This document shows, piece after piece, positions 18,569 through 26,653 of a DNA stretch of 64,000 nt (position 1 is the first letter of the stretch; the number at the start of each line of letters is the position of its first letter). Under the pieces are notes generated by a model. The model made no database searches, had not been told where the DNA came from, and saw only the letters and a program-made list of their open reading frames with translations. The DNA comes from Pseudomonas gingeri (lineage in GTDB: Bacteria; Pseudomonadota; Gammaproteobacteria; Pseudomonadales; Pseudomonadaceae): assembly GCF_013386165.1 (NCBI RefSeq), contig NZ_JACAOS010000011.1, forward strand, positions 1 to 64,000, written 5' to 3'. Made by a program: the position numbers and the translations under genes.

Positions 18569-18970
18569 ATGAATATCGGCCAAGCAGCCCGCCAGAGTGG
18601 CCTGAGCGCGAAGATGATTCGTTACTACGAGTCCATCGGCCTGCTCAAGGCCGCCAACCGCACGGACAGTGGCTACCGTTTGTACAGTGCGCAGGATTTG
18701 CACAGCCTGGCGTTTATCAAGCGTTCCCGGGACCTGGGCTTCTCCCTGGAAGAGGTCGGCAAGCTGCTGACCCTCTGGCAGGATCGCCAGCGCGCCAGCG
18801 CCGACGTGAAAGCCCTGGCGCGCCAGCATATCGAGGAATTGACCCGCAAGATCGAGGAGCTGGCCAGCCTGCGCGACACCTTGCAGGACCTGGTGGAACA
18901 CTGCCACGGCGATCACCGACCTGACTGCCCGATCCTCAAGGACCTGGCGTCGGGAGGTTGCTGCCCATGA
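18569..18970 (+). CDS. cueR: Copper-responsive regulator CueR
   Basis: 133-residue MerR-family activator. The HTH is at the N terminus (MNIGQAARQSGLSAKMIRYY), then a dimerisation helix, then the metal loop with Cys 112 and Cys 120 (CHGDHRPDC), the spacing that defines Cu(I)/Ag(I)-sensing CueR. A terminal GGCCP adds two more cysteines. It follows copA by 10 bases with AAGGAG before its ATG. The two operators at 15604 and 16112 are its predicted targets. Confidence 0.94.
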   Translation: MNIGQAARQSGLSAKMIRYYESIGLLKAANRTDSGYRLYSAQDLHSLAFIKRSRDLGFSLEEVGKLLTLWQDRQRASADVKALARQHIEELTRKIEELASLRDTLQDLVEHCHGDHRPDCPILKDLASGGCCP

Positions 18971-18996
18971 AAAATCCGGCCGAGGCCGGATTTTTT
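18970..18996. terminator. Bidirectional Rho-independent terminator
   Basis: AAAAATCCGGCC-GA-GGCCGGATTTTTT: a strong stem flanked by A and T runs. It starts on the last base of cueR and serves both cueR and the convergent RIO kinase gene. Confidence 0.93.
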
Positions 18997-19002
18997 ACAT
19001 CC

Positions 19003-19899
19003 TTACTGCTGCATCCACGGTGGAGGCGGCTCTTCGGCCTTGCTCGGCGGTTTGTCATCCGCCGCACGGATCGCCTGCCGGCGCTCTTCGTCGAAGCGCG
19101 CCGCTTCGATCTCGCGCATGACACTGCCGACGTCCGCCAGTTCTTCCGGATCGTCGAACTCGCCCGTCAGGACGCTGCCCGGATGCAAGGTGCCGGCTTC
19201 GAACAACGCCCACATTTCCTTGGCATAACGGGTCAACTTGAGCTCCGGGGCAAAACGCCCGAAATAGGACGCCATGTTGCCGACGTCACGCTCCAGCATG
19301 CTGAACGCATGGTTGTTGCCCGCCGCATCCACCGCCTGGGGCAGGTCGATGATCACCGGACCCTGTGGCGTCAACAGCACGTTGAACTCCGACAGGTCAC
19401 CGTGCACCAGACCGGTGCACAACATCAGCACGATCTGGGAAATCAGGAACGCGTGATACTCGCGCGCCTGATCCGGCTCCAGCACGACATCGTTGAGGCG
19501 TGGCGCGGCATCGCCATACTCGTCCGCCACCAACTCCATCAGCAGCACGCCTTCCAGGAAGTCGAACGGCTTGGGCACCCGTACACCGGCACCGGCCAGA
19601 CGGAACAATGCCGCCACTTCCGCGTTCTGCCAGGCGTCCTCGGTCTCCTTGCGACCGAACTTGGAGCCCTTGGCCATGGCCCGGGCCTGCCGGCTGTTGC
19701 GTACCTTACGGCCTTCCTGATACTCGGCCGCCTGACGAAAACTTCGTTTATTCGCCTCCTTGTAGACCTTGGCACAACGTAGCTCGTTGCCACAGCGCAC
19801 CACATAAACCGCTGCCTCTTTACCACTCATGAGTGGGCGCAGCACCTCGTCGACCAGACCGTCCTCGATCAGGGGTTCAATGCGTTTTGGAGTCTTCAT
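19003..19899 (-). CDS. RIO-type serine/threonine protein kinase
   Basis: 298-residue RIO1-like kinase. It has the nucleotide loop region (MSGKEAAVYVVRCGNELRCAKVY, catalytic Lys in CAKVY), the catalytic loop HGDLSEFNVLL near residues 172-182 and the metal-binding IIDLPQAVD near 189-197. The C-terminal tail is charged and ends in a proline run. Bacterial RIO kinases are poorly understood. A proteobacterial homologue is annotated widely in Pseudomonas. Substrate unknown. Confidence 0.87.
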   Translation of the reverse strand: MKTPKRIEPLIEDGLVDEVLRPLMSGKEAAVYVVRCGNELRCAKVYKEANKRSFRQAAEYQEGRKVRNSRQARAMAKGSKFGRKETEDAWQNAEVAALFRLAGAGVRVPKPFDFLEGVLLMELVADEYGDAAPRLNDVVLEPDQAREYHAFLISQIVLMLCTGLVHGDLSEFNVLLTPQGPVIIDLPQAVDAAGNNHAFSMLERDVGNMASYFGRFAPELKLTRYAKEMWALFEAGTLHPGSVLTGEFDDPEELADVGSVMREIEAARFDEERRQAIRAADDKPPSKAEEPPPPWMQQ

Positions 19900-20340
19900 C
19901 AGCTTTTATTGTGGGTCCTTTATTGCCAAACACGCGAATGTCACTCGTTATACGGCAATCCTCTCACAGCGGGGAGAGGATTGCCGACCTCGAATACTCT
20001 CCAATGCACTCAATGTGCCAGATTATTCCGACGAATCGACCGGAGGAAAACCGAGCTTCCAGAGAATAGCTGACGATTATCAAGCTATTGTTCCTGGGGC
20101 ACCTTGTGGTTTCCGACCACTGCCGGACGCCTGAAGCTCAAAAAAAATCAGAATATTCGCCGCGTACCTCAACTTTTTTCCGCGCCAGCCGAAGCGCTCT
20201 AAGACAGAGGCGTTTTTGTCGGACAATCAGCACGCCGTCAGCGAAACGGATTTTCAGCACAGCCACCACTTCACAGCTGCCCTATACCGACCCCACGCGA
20301 TCAATACGTCTGGGGTTTACAAGAAAAATCTGGAGCGCGG
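19900..20340. other. Gene-free 441-base stretch with a perfect 13-bp hairpin
   Basis: No gene is credible between the divergent RIO kinase and chemoreceptor genes. A perfect 13-bp inverted repeat (19953-19965 with 19974-19986, loop of 8) lies 54 bases from the kinase ATG and has no T-run. Further right the sequence is locally A+T-rich (near 20140-20175). Both promoters must lie here, but I could not assign boxes with confidence. Confidence 0.5.
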
Positions 20341-22287
20341 ATGAACATCAAGCAGAAACTGACCTGGGCGTTTGCAATCGTCGCCTGTTTGCCGGTGGTG
20401 CTGGTTGCCACCCTGGTGGTACTGAACCTGCGCAGCGAAGCCCGCAGCAACTTTGTTGACGGCAGCGGTCGAGAGATCCGCCAGGTCAACAACGCGATGC
20501 AGCTGTTTTTTGACGGCGTCAGCCAGAACGTCGAATACATGACAAACCTGCCGCTGATAAAAAATTCCGATGGTGTGCTCAAGAGCTACATGAGCGCCGA
20601 TGCCGCGCAGCTCCCCCTCAACGAGCAGGACAAACAGATCTACGACCTGCTTGAGGGCATGAGACTGGCCCACCCGGCTTATTCCTACGTGTCCTACGGC
20701 GTTGGCAACGGGGGCTATGTCTCCACGCCAGCCGACCCGAAACTGGCCAACTACGACCCGCGCGCCCGCCCCTGGTACAAGACCGCGATCGCCAATCCCG
20801 GCAAGACCTTGCGCACCTCCGCCTACTACTGGGCGGCCGACGACGCCGTGATGATCGGTACCGTGCGCACCGTGGACAACAAGCTCGGGGCCCAGGGTGG
20901 CGTCGTCGGCGTCGACGTGACCCTCAAACAGCTCACCGAGGTCGTCAAGCAGATCAAGCTCGGTGAAAGCGGCTACCTGATGCTGATGGAAAACAGCGGC
21001 AACCTGCTGGTGGACCCCAAGCAGCCGGAACACAACTTCAAGAACCTCGGCAGCCTGGGCAGCGGCTATGCCGACCTGGCCAAAGCCGGCAAGGGCCTGG
21101 TGGAAGTCGATATCAACGGCGAACACTACATGGCCAATGTCTGGCCATCGGATCAGCTGGGTTGGACCTTTATCGGCCTGATCAAGCAGAGTGAAGTGAT
21201 GGCCTCGGCCAACCAGTTGACCTGGCTGGTGGCGATCATCGCCGCTGTGCTCGCGGTGATCTTCGCCATTGTCGGCGCCAGCTTCGCCAGCCTGATCGTG
21301 CGGCCGATCCGCAGCGTGGCCAGCGGCCTGGAAGGCATCGCCCAGGGCGAAGGCGACCTGACCCAGAACCTGCAGATCCGTGGCAGCGACGAAACCGCGC
21401 AACTGGCGAACTGGTTCAACCAGTTCCTCGGCGCGATCCGCAGCCTGATCCAGCACATTGGTCAGTCGGCGAACAAGATTCTCGATTCGTCGCGTAATTC
21501 CACCCGGGTTTCCGGGGACATGGCCGACGCCGCCGGACGCCAGCGCGAGGCGGTGGACATGGTTTCCACGGCCTTCCACGAGATGGTCGCCACTGCCAAC
21601 GAAGTCGCCCGCTCCTGCAGCCAGGCCGCCGAGTCAGCCGACAGCGGCCAGCGTCAGGCCCGCGAAGGCCAACAACAGATCGATGCGGCGGTCAGCAGCG
21701 TCGACCAGTTGAGCCATGAAATCTCGCAGTCGGCGCAGTCGATGCAGCAACTGGAAAGCGACAGCAACAATATCCAGTCGATTCTCGGCACCATTCGTTC
21801 GATTGCCGAACAGACCAACCTGCTGGCGCTCAACGCGGCCATCGAAGCAGCGCGGGCCGGTGAACAGGGCCGTGGTTTTGCGGTGGTGGCCGACGAGGTG
21901 CGGGCCCTGGCCAAGCGCACTGCCGACTCCACGGCGGAAATCGACGGTCTGTTGGGCAACCTGGCCAAACGTACCAGCCAGGTCGCCCAGCAGATGCATG
22001 CCAGCCTCGAGGTGTCGCAGGAGTCGGTGAACCGCATTGGCCTGGCGCGCACCAGTTTCGGGCAGATCCGCGATTCGGTGGATGTGATCCGTGACATGAA
22101 CACCCAGATCGCCACCGCGGCGGAAGAGCAGCACCACGTGGCCGAGGACATCAACCGGCATATCAGCCAGATCCATGGCGATGCGCAATTGGTGGCGGAA
22201 CTGGCGAACTCGGCGCGGCTCGACTCCCAGGGGCTGGCGGGGCTGTCCAGCGAGCTGGATGCGTTGGTCAAGCGCTTCCGCACCTGA
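20341..22287 (+). CDS. Methyl-accepting chemotaxis protein with dCache domain
   Basis: 648-residue chemoreceptor. TM1 is at about 8-28. A periplasmic dCache_1 domain runs from about 33 to 275 ([20 protein letters not shown] is its typical block), and TM2 is at about 280-302. A HAMP region follows, then the methyl-accepting signalling domain with the conserved tip [20 protein letters not shown]. dCache receptors of this type often bind amino acids, organic acids or amines. I cannot assign the ligand. It is monocistronic, with an AraC gene convergent downstream. Confidence 0.93.
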   Translation: MNIKQKLTWAFAIVACLPVVLVATLVVLNLRSEARSNFVDGSGREIRQVNNAMQLFFDGVSQNVEYMTNLPLIKNSDGVLKSYMSADAAQLPLNEQDKQIYDLLEGMRLAHPAYSYVSYGVGNGGYVSTPADPKLANYDPRARPWYKTAIANPGKTLRTSAYYWAADDAVMIGTVRTVDNKLGAQGGVVGVDVTLKQLTEVVKQIKLGESGYLMLMENSGNLLVDPKQPEHNFKNLGSLGSGYADLAKAGKGLVEVDINGEHYMANVWPSDQLGWTFIGLIKQSEVMASANQLTWLVAIIAAVLAVIFAIVGASFASLIVRPIRSVASGLEGIAQGEGDLTQNLQIRGSDETAQLANWFNQFLGAIRSLIQHIGQSANKILDSSRNSTRVSGDMADAAGRQREAVDMVSTAFHEMVATANEVARSCSQAAESADSGQRQAREGQQQIDAAVSSVDQLSHEISQSAQSMQQLESDSNNIQSILGTIRSIAEQTNLLALNAAIEAARAGEQGRGFAVVADEVRALAKRTADSTAEIDGLLGNLAKRTSQVAQQMHASLEVSQESVNRIGLARTSFGQIRDSVDVIRDMNTQIATAAEEQHHVAEDINRHISQIHGDAQLVAELANSARLDSQGLAGLSSELDALVKRFRT

Positions 22288-22303
22288 GCCCTTCCCAAAG
22301 AAC

Positions 22304-22330
22304 CTGTTCCGCCACTCAGTGACGGAACAG
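22304..22330. terminator. Hairpin between convergent chemoreceptor and AraC genes
   Basis: CTGTTCCG (22304-22311) pairs with CGGAACAG (22323-22330), and the pairing extends outward past one bulge. It overlaps the end of the AraC gene. There is no long T-run, so termination is possible rather than certain. Confidence 0.5.
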
Positions 22331-23107
22331 TTCCCCCGGCGTATAGCCGAACAAACCCTTGAACGCAGCGATGAACGCAGACGTCGAATCATAACCACAG
22401 GACAGCGCGGCCCGGGTCACGCTGTCACCCGCCTCCAACGTCCCCAGCGACGAGAGCAATCGGGCACGCTGGCGCCAACCCCGGAAACTCAGGCCGGTCT
22501 CGCGCTGGAACAGCCGCATCAAGGTTTTTTCCGACATACCCAGGCGCTCGGCCCACTGCCCCAGGGTGACCCCCAGTTCGGGGTTTTCAATCAACTCGTT
22601 GCACAAATCGAGCAAGCGCGCATGCCGTGGCAACGGCAGCGAGAACCCCACTTCCGGCAGCCCCGCCAACTGATCCAGCAACACCTGCACCAAGCGCCCT
22701 TCGCTCCCCCCGTCCTCGGGATAATCGGCCGGTAACAGGCAAAAACTCTTGATCAACTCGCGGGCCAGCGGCGTCACCTCCAGCACCCGGCAGCGCGACG
22801 GCGCCCACTGGCAATCCTCACGACGCACATACAGGCTGCGCATTTCCGCACGCATCGAAGTCACCACCTCATGCTCCAGCCCCGCCGGAATCCAGACGCC
22901 CCATTGCGGTGGCGCGAAGAAGCTGCCCTCGGTGGTGTGCACCCCCAGCACCCCGCTGATGGCATAGGAAAACTGCACCCAGTCATGGCGATGACGGGGC
23001 GTCCACGAGCCGGCGCTCAAACTCTCGGCACGGGCGTATAGCGGGCGCGGCAGGGACGCCAGAGCAGGAATCTGTCGTTGAGGACCACGTTGTCCGTTAG
23101 TCGGCAT
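22316..23107 (-). CDS. AraC-family regulator with cupin N-terminus
   Basis: 263-residue AraC-family regulator. The N-terminal half is a cupin-like sensing domain (RHRHDWVQFSYAISGVLGVHT, WIPAGLEHEV). The C-terminal ~100 residues have two HTHs (TLGQWAERLGMSEKTLMRLF, and VTRAALSCGYDSTSAFIAAFKGLFGYTPGE). Such proteins often control a neighbouring exporter or enzyme. The divergent MaoC-like gene is the only candidate here. The 219 bases between them hold no gene. Confidence 0.86.
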   Translation of the reverse strand: MPTNGQRGPQRQIPALASLPRPLYARAESLSAGSWTPRHRHDWVQFSYAISGVLGVHTTEGSFFAPPQWGVWIPAGLEHEVVTSMRAEMRSLYVRREDCQWAPSRCRVLEVTPLARELIKSFCLLPADYPEDGGSEGRLVQVLLDQLAGLPEVGFSLPLPRHARLLDLCNELIENPELGVTLGQWAERLGMSEKTLMRLFQRETGLSFRGWRQRARLLSSLGTLEAGDSVTRAALSCGYDSTSAFIAAFKGLFGYTPGELFRH

Positions 23108-23326
23108 GGATAGACCTTATGTCGCAAGACGGCATTCAGGCTGCGACCTTAGGCCAAGCCATCGTTTCTGACAATGCCAGCGAAGCCATCAACCCTCGCC
23201 CATGGCTCACTCCGACCCCACCAGCAACACAGCGCAACGAATCCATCCTACTATTCGAGAGAAATAGCCTATAAAACTGAAAGTCTTTTCCTACAAATCA
23301 AGCGACCGCTCAGCGAGAGCCCGCCC

Positions 23327-24181
23327 ATGACCGTGAACTGGCAATACCTGACCGCCGCCCCCAGCCTGCCTGCGCTTTATCTGCGTGCTGCGACACGGCG
23401 GATCATCACCGGCCAACACTTGCCTGAGCAGGGACTACGCAGTTGGGTGACCGTCGATGACCGGCGCCTGGCCGCCTATCGCCGGGTCTGCGGTTTTGCC
23501 GAGGGCAGCCCGATGCCGGCGACCTATCCCCATGTGCTGGCCTTGCCCCTGCAACTGCAGTTGCTGACGGCCAAGGAGTTTCCCTTTCCATTGCCGGGCC
23601 TGGTTCACCTGAACAACCGCATCCGCCTGTTGCGGCCCCTGGGTGGCACCGACAATCTGCGCATCGGTGTGCAGGTGCGCAACCTGCAGCCCCATGTCCA
23701 GGGCGCGACCTTCGATCTGCTTACCGAGATCGACGATGCCCTCGGGCCGCTGTGGCAAGCCGAAAGCCGGATACTCTGCCGGGGCGTCACCCTGGACGCC
23801 AGGCCGCCGAGGAAAAACAAGACCGCGACCCCGCCCTTGACCGAGCTGTCGCGCTGGCAGGTGCCCGTCGATATCGGTCGGCAATACGCCAGGGTTTCCG
23901 GCGATTACAACCCGATCCACCTGACCGCCCTGAGCGCCCGCCTGTTCGGCTTCCCCCGGCCGATCGCCCATGGCCTGTGGAACAAAGCCCGTATCCTCGC
24001 GGCCCTGCACGCCCACCTGCCGAGCGCGAATATCGAGATCGAGGTGGCCTTCAGAAGACCGGTGCGCCTGCCCGGCGAAGTCGGCCTGTGGGTCAGTGAG
24101 CCAGGCTCGAACGGGGCGTTCAAATTGTCCGGCGCCAAGGGGCTGGAGCACCTGAGTGGCCGTTGGCAGCCGATTACCTGA
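23327..24181 (+). CDS. MaoC-like hot-dog dehydratase
   Basis: 284-residue protein with two hot-dog halves. The C-terminal half has the hydratase-2 active site block RQYARVSGDYNPIHL (Asp and His near 193-198), then GFPRPIAHGLWNKARI. The N-terminal half is a degenerate hot-dog domain. Family members hydrate trans-2-enoyl-CoA to 3-hydroxyacyl-CoA. ATG 23327 is chosen because homologues start near MTVNWQYL; the longer open frame upstream has no ribosome site. The physiological acyl chain is unknown. Confidence 0.8.
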   Translation: MTVNWQYLTAAPSLPALYLRAATRRIITGQHLPEQGLRSWVTVDDRRLAAYRRVCGFAEGSPMPATYPHVLALPLQLQLLTAKEFPFPLPGLVHLNNRIRLLRPLGGTDNLRIGVQVRNLQPHVQGATFDLLTEIDDALGPLWQAESRILCRGVTLDARPPRKNKTATPPLTELSRWQVPVDIGRQYARVSGDYNPIHLTALSARLFGFPRPIAHGLWNKARILAALHAHLPSANIEIEVAFRRPVRLPGEVGLWVSEPGSNGAFKLSGAKGLEHLSGRWQPIT

Positions 24182-24300
24182 TCGCGCGTCGACCGGCACT
24201 GACGAATATTTCATCTTCTCCAGGTGTTATCCCTACAGCAAGGCCCTTGCTTCCCGTTCTCATCCACCGGAAGCTAGGCACCTTGAAGGAGAACACCCGC

Positions 24301-24606
24301 ATGAACCTCGACGAACTGACCCAACGCCTGCACGGCATCCGCGATCGCAACGACTGGAAAACCTTCCACAGCCCGAAAAACCTGGCGATGGCCGCCAGTG
24401 TGGAAATGGCCGAACTGGTGGAGATTTTCCAGTGGCTCAGTGAGGATCAATCGCGCCAGTTGCCGCCGGAAAAGCTTGCCCATGCCGGGCAGGAAGTCGG
24501 CGATATCGTCCTCTATCTGCTCCTGCTGTGCAGTGAACTGGGGCTGGACATGAACGAGGTGGTCCGCGCCAAGCTGGCCGACAGCGAACGGCGTTTTGCC
24601 CAATGA
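24301..24606 (+). CDS. MazG-like nucleotide pyrophosphohydrolase
   Basis: 101-residue all-alpha NTP pyrophosphohydrolase of the short MazG/RS21-C6 type. Metal-binding acidic motifs are EMAELVEIFQW near 35-45 and EVGDIVLYLL near 64-73. Such enzymes clear non-canonical nucleotides. AAGGAG lies upstream of the ATG. The stop overlaps the start of cmoM by four bases. Confidence 0.87.
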   Translation: MNLDELTQRLHGIRDRNDWKTFHSPKNLAMAASVEMAELVEIFQWLSEDQSRQLPPEKLAHAGQEVGDIVLYLLLLCSELGLDMNEVVRAKLADSERRFAQ

Positions 24607-25352
24607 GCGACCGTCATTTCGACCAGTTGGCGACCCGCTTCGCCGAGAAAATCTACGGTGGGGCCAAGGGCGCGATCCGCCTCGCCGTGCTCCAGGCCGA
24701 CCTGACCGAGAGCTTGCCGCAGCGCCCGCTGCGGGTGCTGGATATCGGTGCGGGCCTGGGCCATATGTCGTTGTGGCTGGCCGAACGCGGTCATCAGGTG
24801 ACCCTGGCCGAACCCGCCGAACCGATGCTCGAAGGCGCACGCCAGCGCTTTGCCGAGGCCGGACAAAGCGCGACCTTTATCCAGGCGCCGTGGCAGGACC
24901 TGCTCGGCCAGCTCACCGAACCTTATGACCTGGTGCTCTGCCACGCCGTGCTCGAATGGCTGGCCGAACCCCATGCGATCCTGCCGGTGCTGCACCAGCT
25001 GTGCAAACCGGACGGCTGGCTGTCCCTGGCCTTCTACAACCGCGATGCGCTGATCTACCGCAACTTGCTCAAGGGCCATTTCCGCAAGATGCGCAAGAAC
25101 GACATGGCCGGCGAAAAGCAGAGCCTGACCCCGCAACAACCCCTTGATCCACGGGAGCTGGCGGCGCAACTTGAAGGTCTGTGGCGGGTCGAAACACAGA
25201 GTGGGGTGCGGGTATTCCACGACTACATGCCGGTTGAATTCCAGTCCCGCGCCGCCCTGGCGGATCTGCTGGAAATGGAACTGGCCCACCGTCGCCACCC
25301 CGGCTTTGCCGGGCTGGGACGTTACCTGCACTGGATCTGCCGTCCGGTCTGA
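24603..25352 (+). CDS. cmoM: tRNA 5-carboxymethoxyuridine methyltransferase
   Basis: 249-residue class-I SAM methyltransferase matching CmoM (formerly SmtA), which methylates cmo5U34 of certain tRNAs to the methyl ester. The SAM loop [19 protein letters not shown] is near residues 44-62, and the post-motif [11 protein letters not shown] near 111-121 is characteristic. An [13 protein letters not shown] segment also fits CmoM. It is translationally coupled to the MazG gene by an ATGA overlap. Confidence 0.88.
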   Translation: MSDRHFDQLATRFAEKIYGGAKGAIRLAVLQADLTESLPQRPLRVLDIGAGLGHMSLWLAERGHQVTLAEPAEPMLEGARQRFAEAGQSATFIQAPWQDLLGQLTEPYDLVLCHAVLEWLAEPHAILPVLHQLCKPDGWLSLAFYNRDALIYRNLLKGHFRKMRKNDMAGEKQSLTPQQPLDPRELAAQLEGLWRVETQSGVRVFHDYMPVEFQSRAALADLLEMELAHRRHPGFAGLGRYLHWICRPV

Positions 25353-25366
25353 ATGCGGAGGATGCA

Positions 25367-25963
25367 ATGAGTCGCCGTTTTTGTCTGTTAGCGCTGTGCC
25401 TGGGCCTGGCGGCCTGCCAGAGCGACAACCCCTACACCGCCAGCTCCATGCCCCTGCCGCCGGCCCCGGCGCAGGTTTCCCATGGCCCGGACCTGAGCGC
25501 CTATCCGGCGCCGCCACGGGACTATGCGCGCTACCGCAGCTGGGCCTGGAGCAATGACCGACTGCCCGCCGGCACCACCTGGGCCGACCCGGCGCAGTTG
25601 GCCGAAGTGGTGGGCAACGCCCTCGAGCAGCAGGGTTTGCGCCCCCGTCGCGACACCGCGCCGCCGGACCTGCGGGTCAGCGCCGACCTGCACGTGGAGA
25701 AACGCCTGCGCCAGGTCCAGGAAGACTACGGTTATGCGGGTGGCCCTTATGGCAACCGCTACGGCATGTACCCGATCGCCCCGATCGTGCGCACCTACGA
25801 GGTGCAAGTGCTCGTGGTGCGTATCAGCCTGTTCGACACCGGCACCGGCCAACCGATCTGGAGCGCCAGCGCCGAGACCGGCACCCAGGGCAACCAGCTC
25901 GAACGCACGGATGCCTTGCGCGACGCCGTGAACAAAGCCCTCGCCAGTTATCCCCCCAGCTAG
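25367..25963 (+). CDS. DUF4136 lipoprotein (first of tandem pair)
   Basis: 198-residue predicted lipoprotein. The signal peptide ends in lipobox LAAC with Cys 17, and the residue after it (Gln) favours the outer membrane. The body fits DUF4136, including the YRSWAW segment near residues 54-59 and a Gly/Tyr-rich loop near 120-133. The family is common in Pseudomonas and has no settled role. It starts 14 bases after cmoM. Confidence 0.82.
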   Translation: MSRRFCLLALCLGLAACQSDNPYTASSMPLPPAPAQVSHGPDLSAYPAPPRDYARYRSWAWSNDRLPAGTTWADPAQLAEVVGNALEQQGLRPRRDTAPPDLRVSADLHVEKRLRQVQEDYGYAGGPYGNRYGMYPIAPIVRTYEVQVLVVRISLFDTGTGQPIWSASAETGTQGNQLERTDALRDAVNKALASYPPS

Positions 25964-25980
25964 CCCCCCGGAGAAAGATC

Positions 25981-26541
25981 ATGTTCCGCCGTCTCGCTTT
26001 AGTGGTTTTTGCCGTGCTGCTCAGTGCCTGTGAAACCACCCAGGTCAACCACGATTTCGACGCCAGCCGTGATTTCGCCGCTTACCGCAGCTGGAGCTGG
26101 AAAGAACCCGCGTTGCAGTATCGACCGGACGACCCGCGAATCAAGAGCGACATCACCGAGCAGCGTATTCGCCAGGCGGTCGGCGAACAGTTGGACCAGC
26201 GTGGCTTGCGCCCGGCCGTGGCCGGAGGCAAGGCCGATGTGAAGGTCCAGGCGTACCTGATCGTCGACAATCGCCAGCAACAGGTCAGCACCAATTATGG
26301 AGGCGGTTGGGGTGGCCCTTGGCACGGCGGTTTCTGGGGCGGTCCTGGCTACACGGAAACCCGCAGTGTCGATTACCAGGTCGCGACGATCCAGGTCGAT
26401 CTGCTCGATGGCAAGGACGGCAAGCTGGTCTGGCGCGGCAGCGCCGAGCAGATGGTCAACGACGGCGCGACGCCGGCCGAACGCAGTGCGGCAATCAACC
26501 AGGCGGTGGCCAAGTTGATGACCGCCTATCCGCCGAGGTAA
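25981..26541 (+). CDS. DUF4136 lipoprotein (second of tandem pair)
   Basis: 186-residue lipoprotein with lipobox LSAC (Cys 16), then a DUF4136 body (YRSWSWKEPALQY near 36-48, a Gly/Trp-rich loop near 100-120). It is paralogous to the preceding gene, sharing YRSW and the C-terminal AxxxAVAKLMTAYPPR-like pattern. The two are 17 bases apart with GGAG before the ATG, so they form one operon. Function unknown. Confidence 0.83.
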   Translation: MFRRLALVVFAVLLSACETTQVNHDFDASRDFAAYRSWSWKEPALQYRPDDPRIKSDITEQRIRQAVGEQLDQRGLRPAVAGGKADVKVQAYLIVDNRQQQVSTNYGGGWGGPWHGGFWGGPGYTETRSVDYQVATIQVDLLDGKDGKLVWRGSAEQMVNDGATPAERSAAINQAVAKLMTAYPPR

Positions 26542-26653
26542 CCACCCGGAACGACATCGCGCCCCAGGCCGACGCGCTCTTCCAGCCTTGACTACACTGC
26601 CAAGGATTACTGGAAAGTAAGCGCTCGGCCATGGGCCGGCAAAGGAGTGCTCG

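Noticed and set aside
15730..18570. A 946-codon open frame on the minus strand antisense to copA
   Set aside because: Its product is a Gln/Gly/His-rich low-complexity sequence with no domain. It mirrors copA codon by codon, an effect of high G+C at third positions.
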